Of a stretch of DNA of 64,000 bases, positions 55,369 through 63,006 are shown in pieces. The position numbers and the translations under genes were made by a program. Origin of the DNA: Pirellulales bacterium (GTDB lineage: Bacteria > Planctomycetota > Planctomycetia > Pirellulales > Thermoguttaceae); NCBI GenBank assembly GCA_016935315.1, contig JAFGRD010000075.1:1-64000 (forward strand), given 5' to 3'. The stretch's first letter is position 1. Each line of letters starts with the position of its first letter. Below the pieces are notes generated by a model that saw nothing but the letters and a program-made list of their open reading frames with translations, had not been told where the DNA came from and did not search any database.

Positions 55369-57006
55369 ATGAAACAAGAAATGCTTATCAACGTTTCGCA
55401 GCCGGAGGAATGCCGGATCGCGATCGTTGAAGATGGAGCCCTGGAAGAGCTCTACGTCGAACGGGCCGGTCAAGACAGTTACGTCGGAAACATCTACAAG
55501 GGAGTCGTCGTCAATCTGGAGCCCAGCATCCAGGCCGCCTTCGTCGATTTCGGCGTCGGGCGCAACGGGTTCCTGCACATCAGCGACGTCGAGCCCCAAT
55601 ACTTCCGCCAAGGTGGCTACGACCCGGCCGGATCCAATGGGTCGCGACGCAGCGGCAGCCGTTCCGCCAACGCCCCGACGGACCCGGACGACGACATCGA
55701 CGATGAGCCCGACGGCCACCCGCCTCGCCAGCGAGGCTTCCGCCCCGGCGGACGCCCCCGCTTCAAACCGCCGATCCAGGACATCCTCCGACGCGGCGAT
55801 GAAGTGTTGGTCCAGGTGATCAAGGAAGGCATCGGCACCAAAGGCCCCACTCTCTCAACCTATATCAGCATTCCGGGGCGATACCTGGTGCTGATGCCCG
55901 CCTTGGGACGGATCGGCGTCTCGCGAAAGATCGAGGACGACGACACCCGCCGCCGCCTGCGATCGATCATGCTCGAGTTGAATCCTCCCAAAGGCGTCGG
56001 TTTCATCGTCCGCACCGCCGGGTCCGACCGGACCAAGCGCGAGCTCTCCCGCGACCTGGCCTACTTGCTGCGGCTCTGGAAAGTCATCGTGCGGCGGATC
56101 AAGAAGCTCCCGGCTCCGGTCGACATCTACGAAGAGAGCGATATGATCATCCGCACCATTCGCGATATCTTCACCGGCGACGTCGACACGATCTACATCG
56201 ATGAGCCGTCGGCCTATGAACGGGCACGCGAGTTCCTGCAACTGGTCATGCCCCGATACGTCAGCCGCCTGCAACTCTACGAAGGCAAGGAACCGCTGTT
56301 CCACAAATACCGCCTCGACGAAGAGATCGCGAAGATGTACCAGCGCACCGTGCCGCTGAAGGCGGGCGGGTCGATTGTGATCGACCAGACCGAAGCCTTG
56401 GTGGCCATCGACGTCAACAGCGGCAGCTTCCGCGCCGACGACTCGGCCGAGGAAACCGCCTACCAGATGAACCTCCTGGCCGCCAAGGAAATCGCCCGGC
56501 AAATCCGGCTCCGCGATCTCGGCGGCGTGGTCGTCAACGATTTCATCGACATGCGCAAGGAGAAGCATCGCCGGGGGGTGGAGCGGGCGCTGCGCGACGC
56601 CGTGCGGCGCGATCGGGCACGAACAAAGATCCTGCGCACCAGCCCTTTCGGGCTGGTCGAAATGACCCGACAGAGGATCCGTCCCAGTCTCAAACGAAGC
56701 GTCTTCACCGATTGTCCGTGCTGCCGCGGGGCTGCCGTCGTCAAGACGCCCGAAAGCATGGCCATCGAGGTGATTCGTCTGCTGATCCTCGCCAGCCAGA
56801 GCCCGCACATCGCCCGTGTTACCGTGACCGTGGCCGGCGATGTCGCCGATTATCTGAACAACCGGAAACGCCGCCAGTTGGCCCGACTGGAGGAAGAGGG
56901 AGGCATGACGATGCAAATCATTGACGCCAAAGGGGTTCCGCCGGAACACCTGGTGATCGAATGCCGCGACGCGGAAGATCGGGAAGTGAAGTTTCCTCAG
57001 CCTTAG
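55369..57006 (+). CDS. rng: Ribonuclease G/E
   Basis: A 545-residue endoribonuclease of the RNase E/G family for rRNA maturation and mRNA decay. The N-terminal S1/RNase H-like region includes YVGNIYKGVVVNLEPSIQAA and GRNGFLHISDVEP. Catalytic metal-binding Asp residues are in LVAIDVNSGSFRAD and VVNDFIDMRKEK. The zinc-link cysteines are in TDCPCCRGAA. A Pro/Gly/Asp-rich insertion of about 50 residues (55615-55770) splits the S1 domain. No long RNase E-type C-terminal scaffold is present, so it is closer to RNase G. The start at 55369 is the first ATG of the family N-terminus. Confidence 0.92.
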   Translation: MKQEMLINVSQPEECRIAIVEDGALEELYVERAGQDSYVGNIYKGVVVNLEPSIQAAFVDFGVGRNGFLHISDVEPQYFRQGGYDPAGSNGSRRSGSRSANAPTDPDDDIDDEPDGHPPRQRGFRPGGRPRFKPPIQDILRRGDEVLVQVIKEGIGTKGPTLSTYISIPGRYLVLMPALGRIGVSRKIEDDDTRRRLRSIMLELNPPKGVGFIVRTAGSDRTKRELSRDLAYLLRLWKVIVRRIKKLPAPVDIYEESDMIIRTIRDIFTGDVDTIYIDEPSAYERAREFLQLVMPRYVSRLQLYEGKEPLFHKYRLDEEIAKMYQRTVPLKAGGSIVIDQTEALVAIDVNSGSFRADDSAEETAYQMNLLAAKEIARQIRLRDLGGVVVNDFIDMRKEKHRRGVERALRDAVRRDRARTKILRTSPFGLVEMTRQRIRPSLKRSVFTDCPCCRGAAVVKTPESMAIEVIRLLILASQSPHIARVTVTVAGDVADYLNNRKRRQLARLEEEGGMTMQIIDAKGVPPEHLVIECRDAEDREVKFPQP

Positions 57007-57084
57007 CCCTTGAATGCCCCGGCTGCGGTCAGCTACACTATAGGGCTGTCGAATTCGAAACGATAGAAAGCCGAGGGTTGCACC

Positions 57085-57399
57085 ATGTACGCAATCATTC
57101 AGGATGGCGGTCGCCAGTTCAAGGTGGAAGAGGGCCAAGAGCTGGATGTGGATTATCGCGAAGTGTCCACCGGCGATGAGCTGGCGTTTGACCGTGTGTT
57201 GGCCTATCGCGACGACGACGGCCTGAAACTGGGGCAACCGACCCTCGGGGCGGCAACCGTCACCGCCGAAGTCCTTTCGGTCAGCCAAGGCCCCAAGCTG
57301 GTCGTGCAGAAGTATCGCCGGCGGAAGAACTCTCGGACCAAAACGGGCCATCGCCAACTCCATACGCGGGTGAAAATTCGCAAGATTAAAGTCAGCTAG
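57085..57399 (+). CDS. rplU: 50S ribosomal protein bL21
   Basis: A 104-residue bL21: MYAIIQDGGRQFKVEEGQEL, a central beta domain, and the basic end VVQKYRRRKNSRTKTGHRQL / TRVKIRKIKVS. The ATG at 57085 follows GAGGG. The usual partner rpmA (bL27) does not follow; about 330 bp of apparently non-coding DNA and a Fur-family gene come next. Confidence 0.95.
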   Translation: MYAIIQDGGRQFKVEEGQELDVDYREVSTGDELAFDRVLAYRDDDGLKLGQPTLGAATVTAEVLSVSQGPKLVVQKYRRRKNSRTKTGHRQLHTRVKIRKIKVS

Positions 57400-57727
57400 C
57401 AACCCGTTTGGCAGCAGGGACTTATCTCGGCGTTGCACAAGCCCACGACGCTGGGTGCCCCGCGGTTCGGCCGCTTCCTGCATGCGGTCGGCTAACTGAG
57501 TTGACTTGACTTCTTCTCCGCGCGCCGCCGCCCCCCCCGGGGCGTTCTTGCGGCTGCGTCGCTGCGCAACACTGCAAGACGCGCCGCGCAGAGGCCCGTG
57601 CGCGGTTGCCCTGCCAAGGTGGGGCCTTCTCTGTGTCCGCCAGGCCCCATTCTCTCGGTGTGGCGATTAGGCCCTTGACCGAACTTCTTAAATAGTAATA
57701 CTTCTTGTTAGTAATAGGAACGCGAGC
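57400..57727. other. Intergenic gap where rpmA would be expected
   Basis: Nothing resembling bL27 is readable in any frame. The stretch is GC-rich until about 57660, then turns AT-rich at the Fur-gene promoter. Confidence 0.55.
57675..57716 (+). promoter_or_regulatory. Promoter with AT-rich direct repeats, probable Fur/PerR-type operator
   Basis: TTGACC (57675-57680) and TAATAC (57696-57701) are spaced 15 nt apart. The 8-mer TAGTAATA occurs twice, at 57693-57700 and 57709-57716, within an island that is far more AT-rich than its surroundings, immediately upstream of the regulator gene. Autoregulation would explain the placement. Confidence 0.45.
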
Positions 57728-58165
57728 ATGAGCCACCGCAAGCTCCCCAGAAACACGCGACAGCGGGAAGTCATTTTGGAGGAGCTTCGCAAGCTCACCT
57801 CGCACCCGACCGCAACGGGGCTCTACGCGATGGTCCGCAGGCGCCTTCCCAAAGTGAGCCTCGGCACCGTGTACAGGAACCTCGAGCTGTTGGTCCAGCA
57901 GGGCGTCATTCGGAAGTTGGAGTTCAGCGGAAGCGAGGCCCGATTCGATGGCAACACCGAACAGCACGATCACATCCGCTGTGTTCGTTGTGGGCGGATG
58001 GACGATCTTGGAGGGGGGCCTCTTGAGTTGACCGATGGAAAGCACCATGATTGCGATGGGTACAAGGTGCTCGGCTACCGTTTGGTTCTTCTGGGCGTCT
58101 GCCCCCGGTGCAACGCCGAACGGGCGGGCGAAGACGCCGAAGCGTCGCCGGGCGAAGAAGAGTAA
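57728..58165 (+). CDS. Fur-family transcriptional regulator (PerR/Fur type)
   Basis: A 145-residue regulator. The winged helix is at residues 5-80 (TRQREVILEELRKLTSHPTA, VSLGTVYRNLELLVQQGVI). Metal site: the His-rich EQHDHIRCVRCG. Structural zinc: CVRC with CPRC. The N-terminal His and the Asp in SEARFDGN are in PerR-like positions, so peroxide or iron sensing are both possible. It heads a run of iron- and peroxide-related genes (ferritin, peroxiredoxin, superoxide reductase), which are its likely targets. The C-terminus is extended and acidic. Confidence 0.85.
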   Translation: MSHRKLPRNTRQREVILEELRKLTSHPTATGLYAMVRRRLPKVSLGTVYRNLELLVQQGVIRKLEFSGSEARFDGNTEQHDHIRCVRCGRMDDLGGGPLELTDGKHHDCDGYKVLGYRLVLLGVCPRCNAERAGEDAEASPGEEE

Positions 58166-58243
58166 TCACCGACGGAAACACGGGACGCGACCAGGTGGTC
58201 CGTTCGCAAAAATGTCACCTAGCTGTGGAAAGGAAAGCAGATT

Positions 58244-58753
58244 ATGCTAAGCCCGAGAATGCAGGCAGCGCTGAACAAACAGGTTAATGCGGAGTTGTTC
58301 TCCTCCTACCTGTATCTGTCGATGTCCGCCTACTTCGAGTCGACGAGCATGGCCGGCATGGCCCAATGGGTGAGGATACAGGCCCAGGAGGAGTTGGGGC
58401 ACGCGATGAAATTCTACGACTACATCAACGAGCGCAACGGCCGCGTGGCCTTGGCCCAGATCGAAAGCCCCAAGACGGAGTGGAAATCTCCGTTGGACGT
58501 CTTCGAGGACATTTACGCGCACGAGCAGAAGGTGACGGCCTTGATCCACGGACTGGTCGACCTGGCCATTGCCGAAAAAGACCACGCCACGGAGACCTTT
58601 CTCCAGTGGTTCGTCACCGAACAAGTAGAGGAAGAGTCTGCCGCGGCGACCCTCGTGGACCGGCTGAAGCTGGTCGGCGACAACGGCGTGGCGCACTTCA
58701 TGCTCGATGGGCAACTCGGCCAGCGCGCGCCCACGCCCGCGGCGGGTGAATGA
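58244..58753 (+). CDS. ftnA: Ferritin (non-haem, FtnA type)
   Basis: A 169-residue bacterial ferritin storing iron and consuming peroxide. Ferroxidase-centre residues are visible: Glu in NKQVNAELFSSYLYLSMSAY, Glu/His in QEELGHAMKFYDYIN and Glu/Gln in FLQWFVTEQVEEESAA. The length is normal. The ATG at 58244 follows AAAGGAA. It is the second gene of the stress island. Confidence 0.93.
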   Translation: MLSPRMQAALNKQVNAELFSSYLYLSMSAYFESTSMAGMAQWVRIQAQEELGHAMKFYDYINERNGRVALAQIESPKTEWKSPLDVFEDIYAHEQKVTALIHGLVDLAIAEKDHATETFLQWFVTEQVEEESAAATLVDRLKLVGDNGVAHFMLDGQLGQRAPTPAAGE

Positions 58754-58822
58754 TGCCGTTTTTCGATCTGGTGTGAAACGTTATTGAGAAAACAACCGTT
58801 TTGAAGCGAAAGGACCCTTACC

Positions 58823-59410
58823 GTGTCTGCTTTGGTTACTCAGCCAGCCCCCGACTTCACCGCCCAGGCGGTGATGCCCGACAATTCGTTCGCCGAACTG
58901 ACCCTCTCGTCGTACCGCGGCAAGTACGTCGTGTTGTTTTTCTATCCGTTGGACTTCACCTTCGTTTGCCCGTCGGAGATCATTGCCTTCGACAAGGCGC
59001 TGGCGAAGTTCGAGGCGAAGAACGCCCAGGTGATCGGCGTCTCGGTCGACTCTCATTTCACCCACCTGGCGTGGAAGAACACGCCGGTCAATCAAGGAGG
59101 GATCGGACCGGTCAAGTATCCGCTGGTGGCCGATCTGAGCAAGAGCATTGCGCGTGATTACAGCGTGTTGTTCAACGACGAAGTGGCCTTGCGCGGGCTG
59201 TTCCTGATCGACAGGGAAGGCGTGATTCGCCACGCGTTGGTGAACGACTTGCCGCTGGGACGCAACGTGGACGAGGCCTTGCGGATCCTCGAAGCGCTCC
59301 AGTTTACCGAAGAACACGGCGACGTTTGCCCGGCCAATTGGCATCAGGGTGAAGACGCCATGAAACCCACGGCCGAAGGCGTTGCCGAGTACTTGGCGGC
59401 GCACGCGTAG
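58823..59410 (+). CDS. ahpC: 2-Cys peroxiredoxin (AhpC/Prx1 type)
   Basis: A 195-residue thiol peroxidase. Peroxidatic Cys49 in [14 protein letters not shown] and resolving Cys169 in [16 protein letters not shown], with the [13 protein letters not shown] segment between, place it in the typical 2-Cys AhpC/Prx1 group. The GTG at 58823 follows AAAGGA. No AhpF or dedicated reductase gene is adjacent. Confidence 0.92.
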   Translation: MSALVTQPAPDFTAQAVMPDNSFAELTLSSYRGKYVVLFFYPLDFTFVCPSEIIAFDKALAKFEAKNAQVIGVSVDSHFTHLAWKNTPVNQGGIGPVKYPLVADLSKSIARDYSVLFNDEVALRGLFLIDREGVIRHALVNDLPLGRNVDEALRILEALQFTEEHGDVCPANWHQGEDAMKPTAEGVAEYLAAHA

Positions 59411-59468
59411 CCCGACGATCCGTCCGAGTCGATTCGACATTCCACCCTTCACGAAAGGAAAGCAAACG

Positions 59469-59849
59469 GTGGCGACTGCAAGATCTCAGGTCTATCGGTG
59501 CAGCGTATGCGGCAATACGGTCGAGGTCGTTCATTCCGGAGGCGGCACGCTCGTCTGTTGCGGCGTTCCGATGGAATTGTTGAGCGAGAACACGACCGAC
59601 GCTGCCCAGGAGAAACACGTTCCCGTCCTGGAAAAGGTCGCCGGCGGGATCCAAGTCCAGGTCGGCTCCGTGGCCCACCCCATGGAAGACAACCACTATA
59701 TCGAATGGATCGAAGTGCTGGCCGACGGCAAGACTTATCGCCAGTATCTCCAGCCGGGCGCGGAACCGGTGGCCGTTTTCCCCATCGAAGCAGAAGACGT
59801 TACCGCCCGCGAGCTCTGCAACCTTCACGGGCTGTGGAAAGGTGAGTAG
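59469..59849 (+). CDS. dfx: Desulfoferrodoxin (2Fe superoxide reductase)
   Basis: A 126-residue superoxide reductase reducing superoxide to peroxide without making oxygen. The N-terminal rubredoxin-like centre I has CSVCG and the Cys-Cys pair in LVCCGVPM. The catalytic centre II ligands are in [14 protein letters not shown] and the final CNLHG. Both centres are present, so it is the two-iron class. The GTG at 59469 follows GAAAGGAAA. It points to an anaerobic or microaerophilic host. Confidence 0.95.
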   Translation: MATARSQVYRCSVCGNTVEVVHSGGGTLVCCGVPMELLSENTTDAAQEKHVPVLEKVAGGIQVQVGSVAHPMEDNHYIEWIEVLADGKTYRQYLQPGAEPVAVFPIEAEDVTARELCNLHGLWKGE

Positions 59850-59877
59850 GGGCTCGCAGAAGGACAAGTTGGACATA
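59846..59877 (+). repeat. Stop-associated short element, copy E
   Basis: The TAG of the superoxide reductase gene is followed by GGGCTCGCAGAAGGACAAG and then TTGGACATA. It has the same layout and orientation as copy D. Confidence 0.65.
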
Positions 59878-59962
59878 GGAGGGAGGCGCGGACTTCTCTG
59901 TCCTGGTCCGCCCGGCGGGAGCTAGGCGGCAGCCCTTTTGACGAGGGAAAACAACTGCCGTG

Positions 59963-61267
59963 ATGAACACTGTCGTAGGCATTGCACTGCAAAGCTGGCT
60001 GGTGCTGGGGCAAATGGCTCCTTACCTGTTGTTCGGCTTTCTCATGGCCGGCCTGCTCTCGGTCTGCATCTCGCCGCAGTGGGTGGAACGACACTTGGGC
60101 TCGGAAGGAGCCGGGCCCGTCCTGAAGGCCGCACTGTTCGGCGTACCGTTGCCGCTGTGCTCGTGTTCGGTGATCCCGGTCTCGGCCTCCATGTATCGCC
60201 ACGGGGCCAGCCGCGCCGCAACTTCCGCCTTCCTGCTGTCCACTCCCCAAACCGGCGCGGACAGCATCGCGATCACGTACGCTTTGCTGGGGCCGGTCTT
60301 CGCCGTGTTCCGGCCGGTTGTCGCCCTGTTGACCGGATTGCTGGGCGGATACGTGGTCCAACTGTTCGACACCCCCGGCGGTGGCAACGGTTCAGACGGG
60401 CCTCGCACGCCGGCGTGCACCGAGGCCTGTTGCCAAGGCAACGGCTCGGGAAACCCTCTGACGCGAATCCTCCGCTACGGATTGATCACCTTGCCGCGGG
60501 ACATCGGAGTGGCCTTGCTGATCGGCGTGCTCATCGCGGGGACCATCGCGGTGCTGGTTCCCCAGGGCCGCCTGGAGGCTTATGTCGGTGTTGGGATCGG
60601 CTCGATCCTGCTGATGATGGCGGCCGGAGTGCCGGTCTACGTGTGCGCCAGTGCCTCGGTGCCCATCGCGGCCGGGTTCATCCACTTGGGGGTGTCGCCC
60701 GGTGCCGCGTTGGCGTTCCTCGTCGCCGGCCCCGCCACCAACGCCGCCACCTGCACCACGATCTGGCGGCTGTTGGGGCGGCGAACCGCCGTGCTGTATC
60801 TGCTGAGCGTCGCCGTCAGTGCCATCGCCGGTGGGATGCTGCTGAATTGGCTGATTCCCACCATGCGGGCACCCATTCCTGAGCTCGGTTCCCACGTCCA
60901 CGAAACTCATGGCATCGGTTGGCTCGCTCATGCAGGAGCGATCACCCTGCTCGGGGTGATGGGGTTCTCCTATCTGGTGACGGCTTGGGACAGGAAGTCT
61001 CGTACAGAAAACGGCGACCAGCCGGAGGGGACCGGGACTCTGCTGGGCCGGGAACGGCTCGAAATGTCGGTCCGCGGCATGAGTTGCAGCCACTGCGCCG
61101 ACGCGGTTCGCCACGCGTTGGCCGAGTGTGCGGGCGTGAGTTCGGCGGAAGTGGACGCCGCAGGCGGCCGGGCCGTGGTCACCGGCGAATACCTCAACCG
61201 AGAACAACTGGTGGCGGCCGTCGCCCAACTGGGATATACTGCCGGGTTTTCCGAGAAAGGAGACTGA
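59963..61267 (+). CDS. SO_0444-type metal permease with C-terminal HMA domain
   Basis: A 434-residue integral membrane protein of the DUF318/SO_0444 (Cu/Zn efflux) type with eight or more helices. Marks are the Cys pair in PLCSCSVIPVSASM, the STPQTGADS loop and the later GVPVYVCASASVPIA and AGPATNAATC segments. A Cys-rich loop (PACTEACCQGNG) may bind metal. Residues about 360-434 are a heavy-metal-associated domain with GMSCSHCADAVR. The metal is probably a soft or divalent transition ion. The stop overlaps the start of the flavodiiron gene by 1 nt. A GTG at 59960 is an equally possible start. Confidence 0.85.
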   Translation: MNTVVGIALQSWLVLGQMAPYLLFGFLMAGLLSVCISPQWVERHLGSEGAGPVLKAALFGVPLPLCSCSVIPVSASMYRHGASRAATSAFLLSTPQTGADSIAITYALLGPVFAVFRPVVALLTGLLGGYVVQLFDTPGGGNGSDGPRTPACTEACCQGNGSGNPLTRILRYGLITLPRDIGVALLIGVLIAGTIAVLVPQGRLEAYVGVGIGSILLMMAAGVPVYVCASASVPIAAGFIHLGVSPGAALAFLVAGPATNAATCTTIWRLLGRRTAVLYLLSVAVSAIAGGMLLNWLIPTMRAPIPELGSHVHETHGIGWLAHAGAITLLGVMGFSYLVTAWDRKSRTENGDQPEGTGTLLGRERLEMSVRGMSCSHCADAVRHALAECAGVSSAEVDAAGGRAVVTGEYLNREQLVAAVAQLGYTAGFSEKGD

Positions 61268-62457
61268 TGAACACCACGCTGCGAGAGAGGATCGATTGGG
61301 TGGGGTGCGTGGACTGGACGGTCCGCGACTTCCACAGCTACGACACTGAAGAGGGCACCACCTACAACGCGTATCTCATTCGCGACGAGAAGACGGCGCT
61401 GATCGATACGGTCAAAGCGCCCTTCGCCGACGAATTGCTCCGCAACGTCGCGGCGCTGAAGCCGCTTTCCGAGATCGACCTGGTCGTCTGCAACCACGCC
61501 GAGCCCGACCACAGCGGCGCGCTGCCTCGCGTGATGACTGCCCTGCCGCAAGCCACGCTGGTGTGCGACAAGCGATGCCGGGCTGCCTTGGCGCAACACT
61601 TCGATACCTCGTCCTGGAGATTCCAGATCGTCGCCGAAGGAGATTCTCTTTCCCTGGGCCGGCGCACGCTTGCCTTCGTCGAAACGCCCATGGTCCATTG
61701 GCCCGAATCGATGTTCACCTATGTCCCGGAAGAGAAGCTGTTGTTTTCGATGGATGCCTTCGGGCAGCACTACGCCTCGTCGGAGCGGTTTGACGACGAA
61801 CTACCCTTGGGCACGATCCTGGATGAGGCGAAGGCCTACTACGCCAACATCGTGATGCCCTACGGCAAGCAGGTGGTCGAGTGCCTGGCCAAGGCTGCCG
61901 AGTTGGAGATCGAAATGATCGCGACCAGCCATGGCCTGATCTGGCGCAGCCACGTGGCCGACATCGTCGCCGCCTATCGTGATTGGTCGGCCGGCCGGCC
62001 CAAGGCCAAGGTCCTGGTGATCTACGACACGATGTGGCAGAGCACGGACGAGATGGCCCGGGCGATCCTGCAGGGCGCCTCGCAACCCGGCGTGCAAGCG
62101 AAGTTGATCAACATCCGGCGGTCGAGCCTCACGCGCATCGCGACCGAAGTCCTCGATGCGGCCGCGATCGCCTTTGGCTCGGCCACGCTCAACCGCATGA
62201 TGATGCCCATGGCGGGCGCCGTGCTGACCTACCTGAAGGGTTTGCGCCCGGTGGACAAAGCCGGTTTCGCGTTCGGCTCGTACGGCTGGGGCAGGGGCGG
62301 GCCCGAGGCGATTGAGGAGTGGCTGCAAGCGATGCCGTGGGAGATCCTGCGCAAACCGCTGAAGGCCCAGTACCGTCCCACGCCCGAAATCATCGAGGAG
62401 TGCCTCGCGGCAGGCCGGCTGCTGGCCGATCAGGCCGTCCGCAAGGCTGCCGGGTGA
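61267..62457 (+). CDS. fprA: Flavodiiron protein (FprA type)
   Basis: A 396-residue A-type flavoprotein reducing O2 or NO to water or N2O. The N-terminal beta-lactamase-like diiron domain has the ligands in NHAEPDHSGALP (H-x-E-x-D-H), VHWPESMFTYV, the FSMDAFGQHYAS segment and ATSHGLIWR. The C-terminal flavodoxin domain begins near VLVIYDTMWQSTDEMA and has the GSATLNRMMMP and GSYGWGRGG loops. The ATG at 61267 overlaps the permease TGA (TGATG). It completes the O2/ROS defence set. Confidence 0.94.
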   Translation: MNTTLRERIDWVGCVDWTVRDFHSYDTEEGTTYNAYLIRDEKTALIDTVKAPFADELLRNVAALKPLSEIDLVVCNHAEPDHSGALPRVMTALPQATLVCDKRCRAALAQHFDTSSWRFQIVAEGDSLSLGRRTLAFVETPMVHWPESMFTYVPEEKLLFSMDAFGQHYASSERFDDELPLGTILDEAKAYYANIVMPYGKQVVECLAKAAELEIEMIATSHGLIWRSHVADIVAAYRDWSAGRPKAKVLVIYDTMWQSTDEMARAILQGASQPGVQAKLINIRRSSLTRIATEVLDAAAIAFGSATLNRMMMPMAGAVLTYLKGLRPVDKAGFAFGSYGWGRGGPEAIEEWLQAMPWEILRKPLKAQYRPTPEIIEECLAAGRLLADQAVRKAAG

Positions 62458-63006
62458 TCTCGTCCAGTGGGCAAGCAGAACGCGCCAGGGGCAGAGTCTC
62501 TATTGCCCTGCCAGCTTGCCCTGTCTTGCACGTCTTTCGGTTCTCTCTGGCTTAACTGTCGGGGCGAAAAAATCTTCCAGAATCGCCCGGAGCACCTCGG
62601 CGGGGCTTCGGAGAATCTCAAACGCCATAACTTATTGGAGTCAAAGGGCTTCGTGCAGCACGGTCAACGGCGACGGGACTGGTCCGCGAGGAGGAGGTTT
62701 GCCGCAAACTCAGGCGGGAACGTGTGTTAGGAAGACTTTTCCACCCGTCATTGACCCCGCACGAGATCTGGGTAAACTTTGACCGATACACCTGTATGTT
62801 GTGGTTGTTAGGGCATCGGGTACAATATATTGGTGTTACGCATCGAATTCAGCTTCTCCCCGTTCGAGGGGATCGGGGTGATCGATTTCGTCCTAATGGA
62901 GGGTTTTCTTTCGGTCCACAACGCCGGATTGCTGATATCGAGTGTGTACTTATGTATACTGAATTGCACGGATGCCCCAGTTCTTCACTGAAGAAGGAAG
63001 TCAGTC
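62458..63006. other. Non-coding leader region of nrdJ
   Basis: About 550 bp of which the first 300 show no gene. The last 200 are AT-richer and hold the promoter and NrdR-like site. No cobalamin riboswitch B12-box (GCCACTG) was recognised. Confidence 0.5.
62799..62832 (+). promoter_or_regulatory. Promoter overlapped by an NrdR-like palindrome
   Basis: TTGTGG (62799-62804), a 16-nt spacer and TACAAT (62821-62826). The perfect palindrome CAATATATTG at 62823-62832 matches the core of the known NrdR box (CWATATATWG) and overlaps the -10 box. A weaker ATACACCTGTATGT lies 34 bp upstream. Repression of ribonucleotide reductase genes by NrdR through such boxes is established knowledge. Confidence 0.6.

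Noticed and set aside
62458-63006. Possible cobalamin riboswitch before nrdJ
   Set aside because: No B12-box or characteristic paired helices could be found; the NrdR-like palindrome explains the regulation better.
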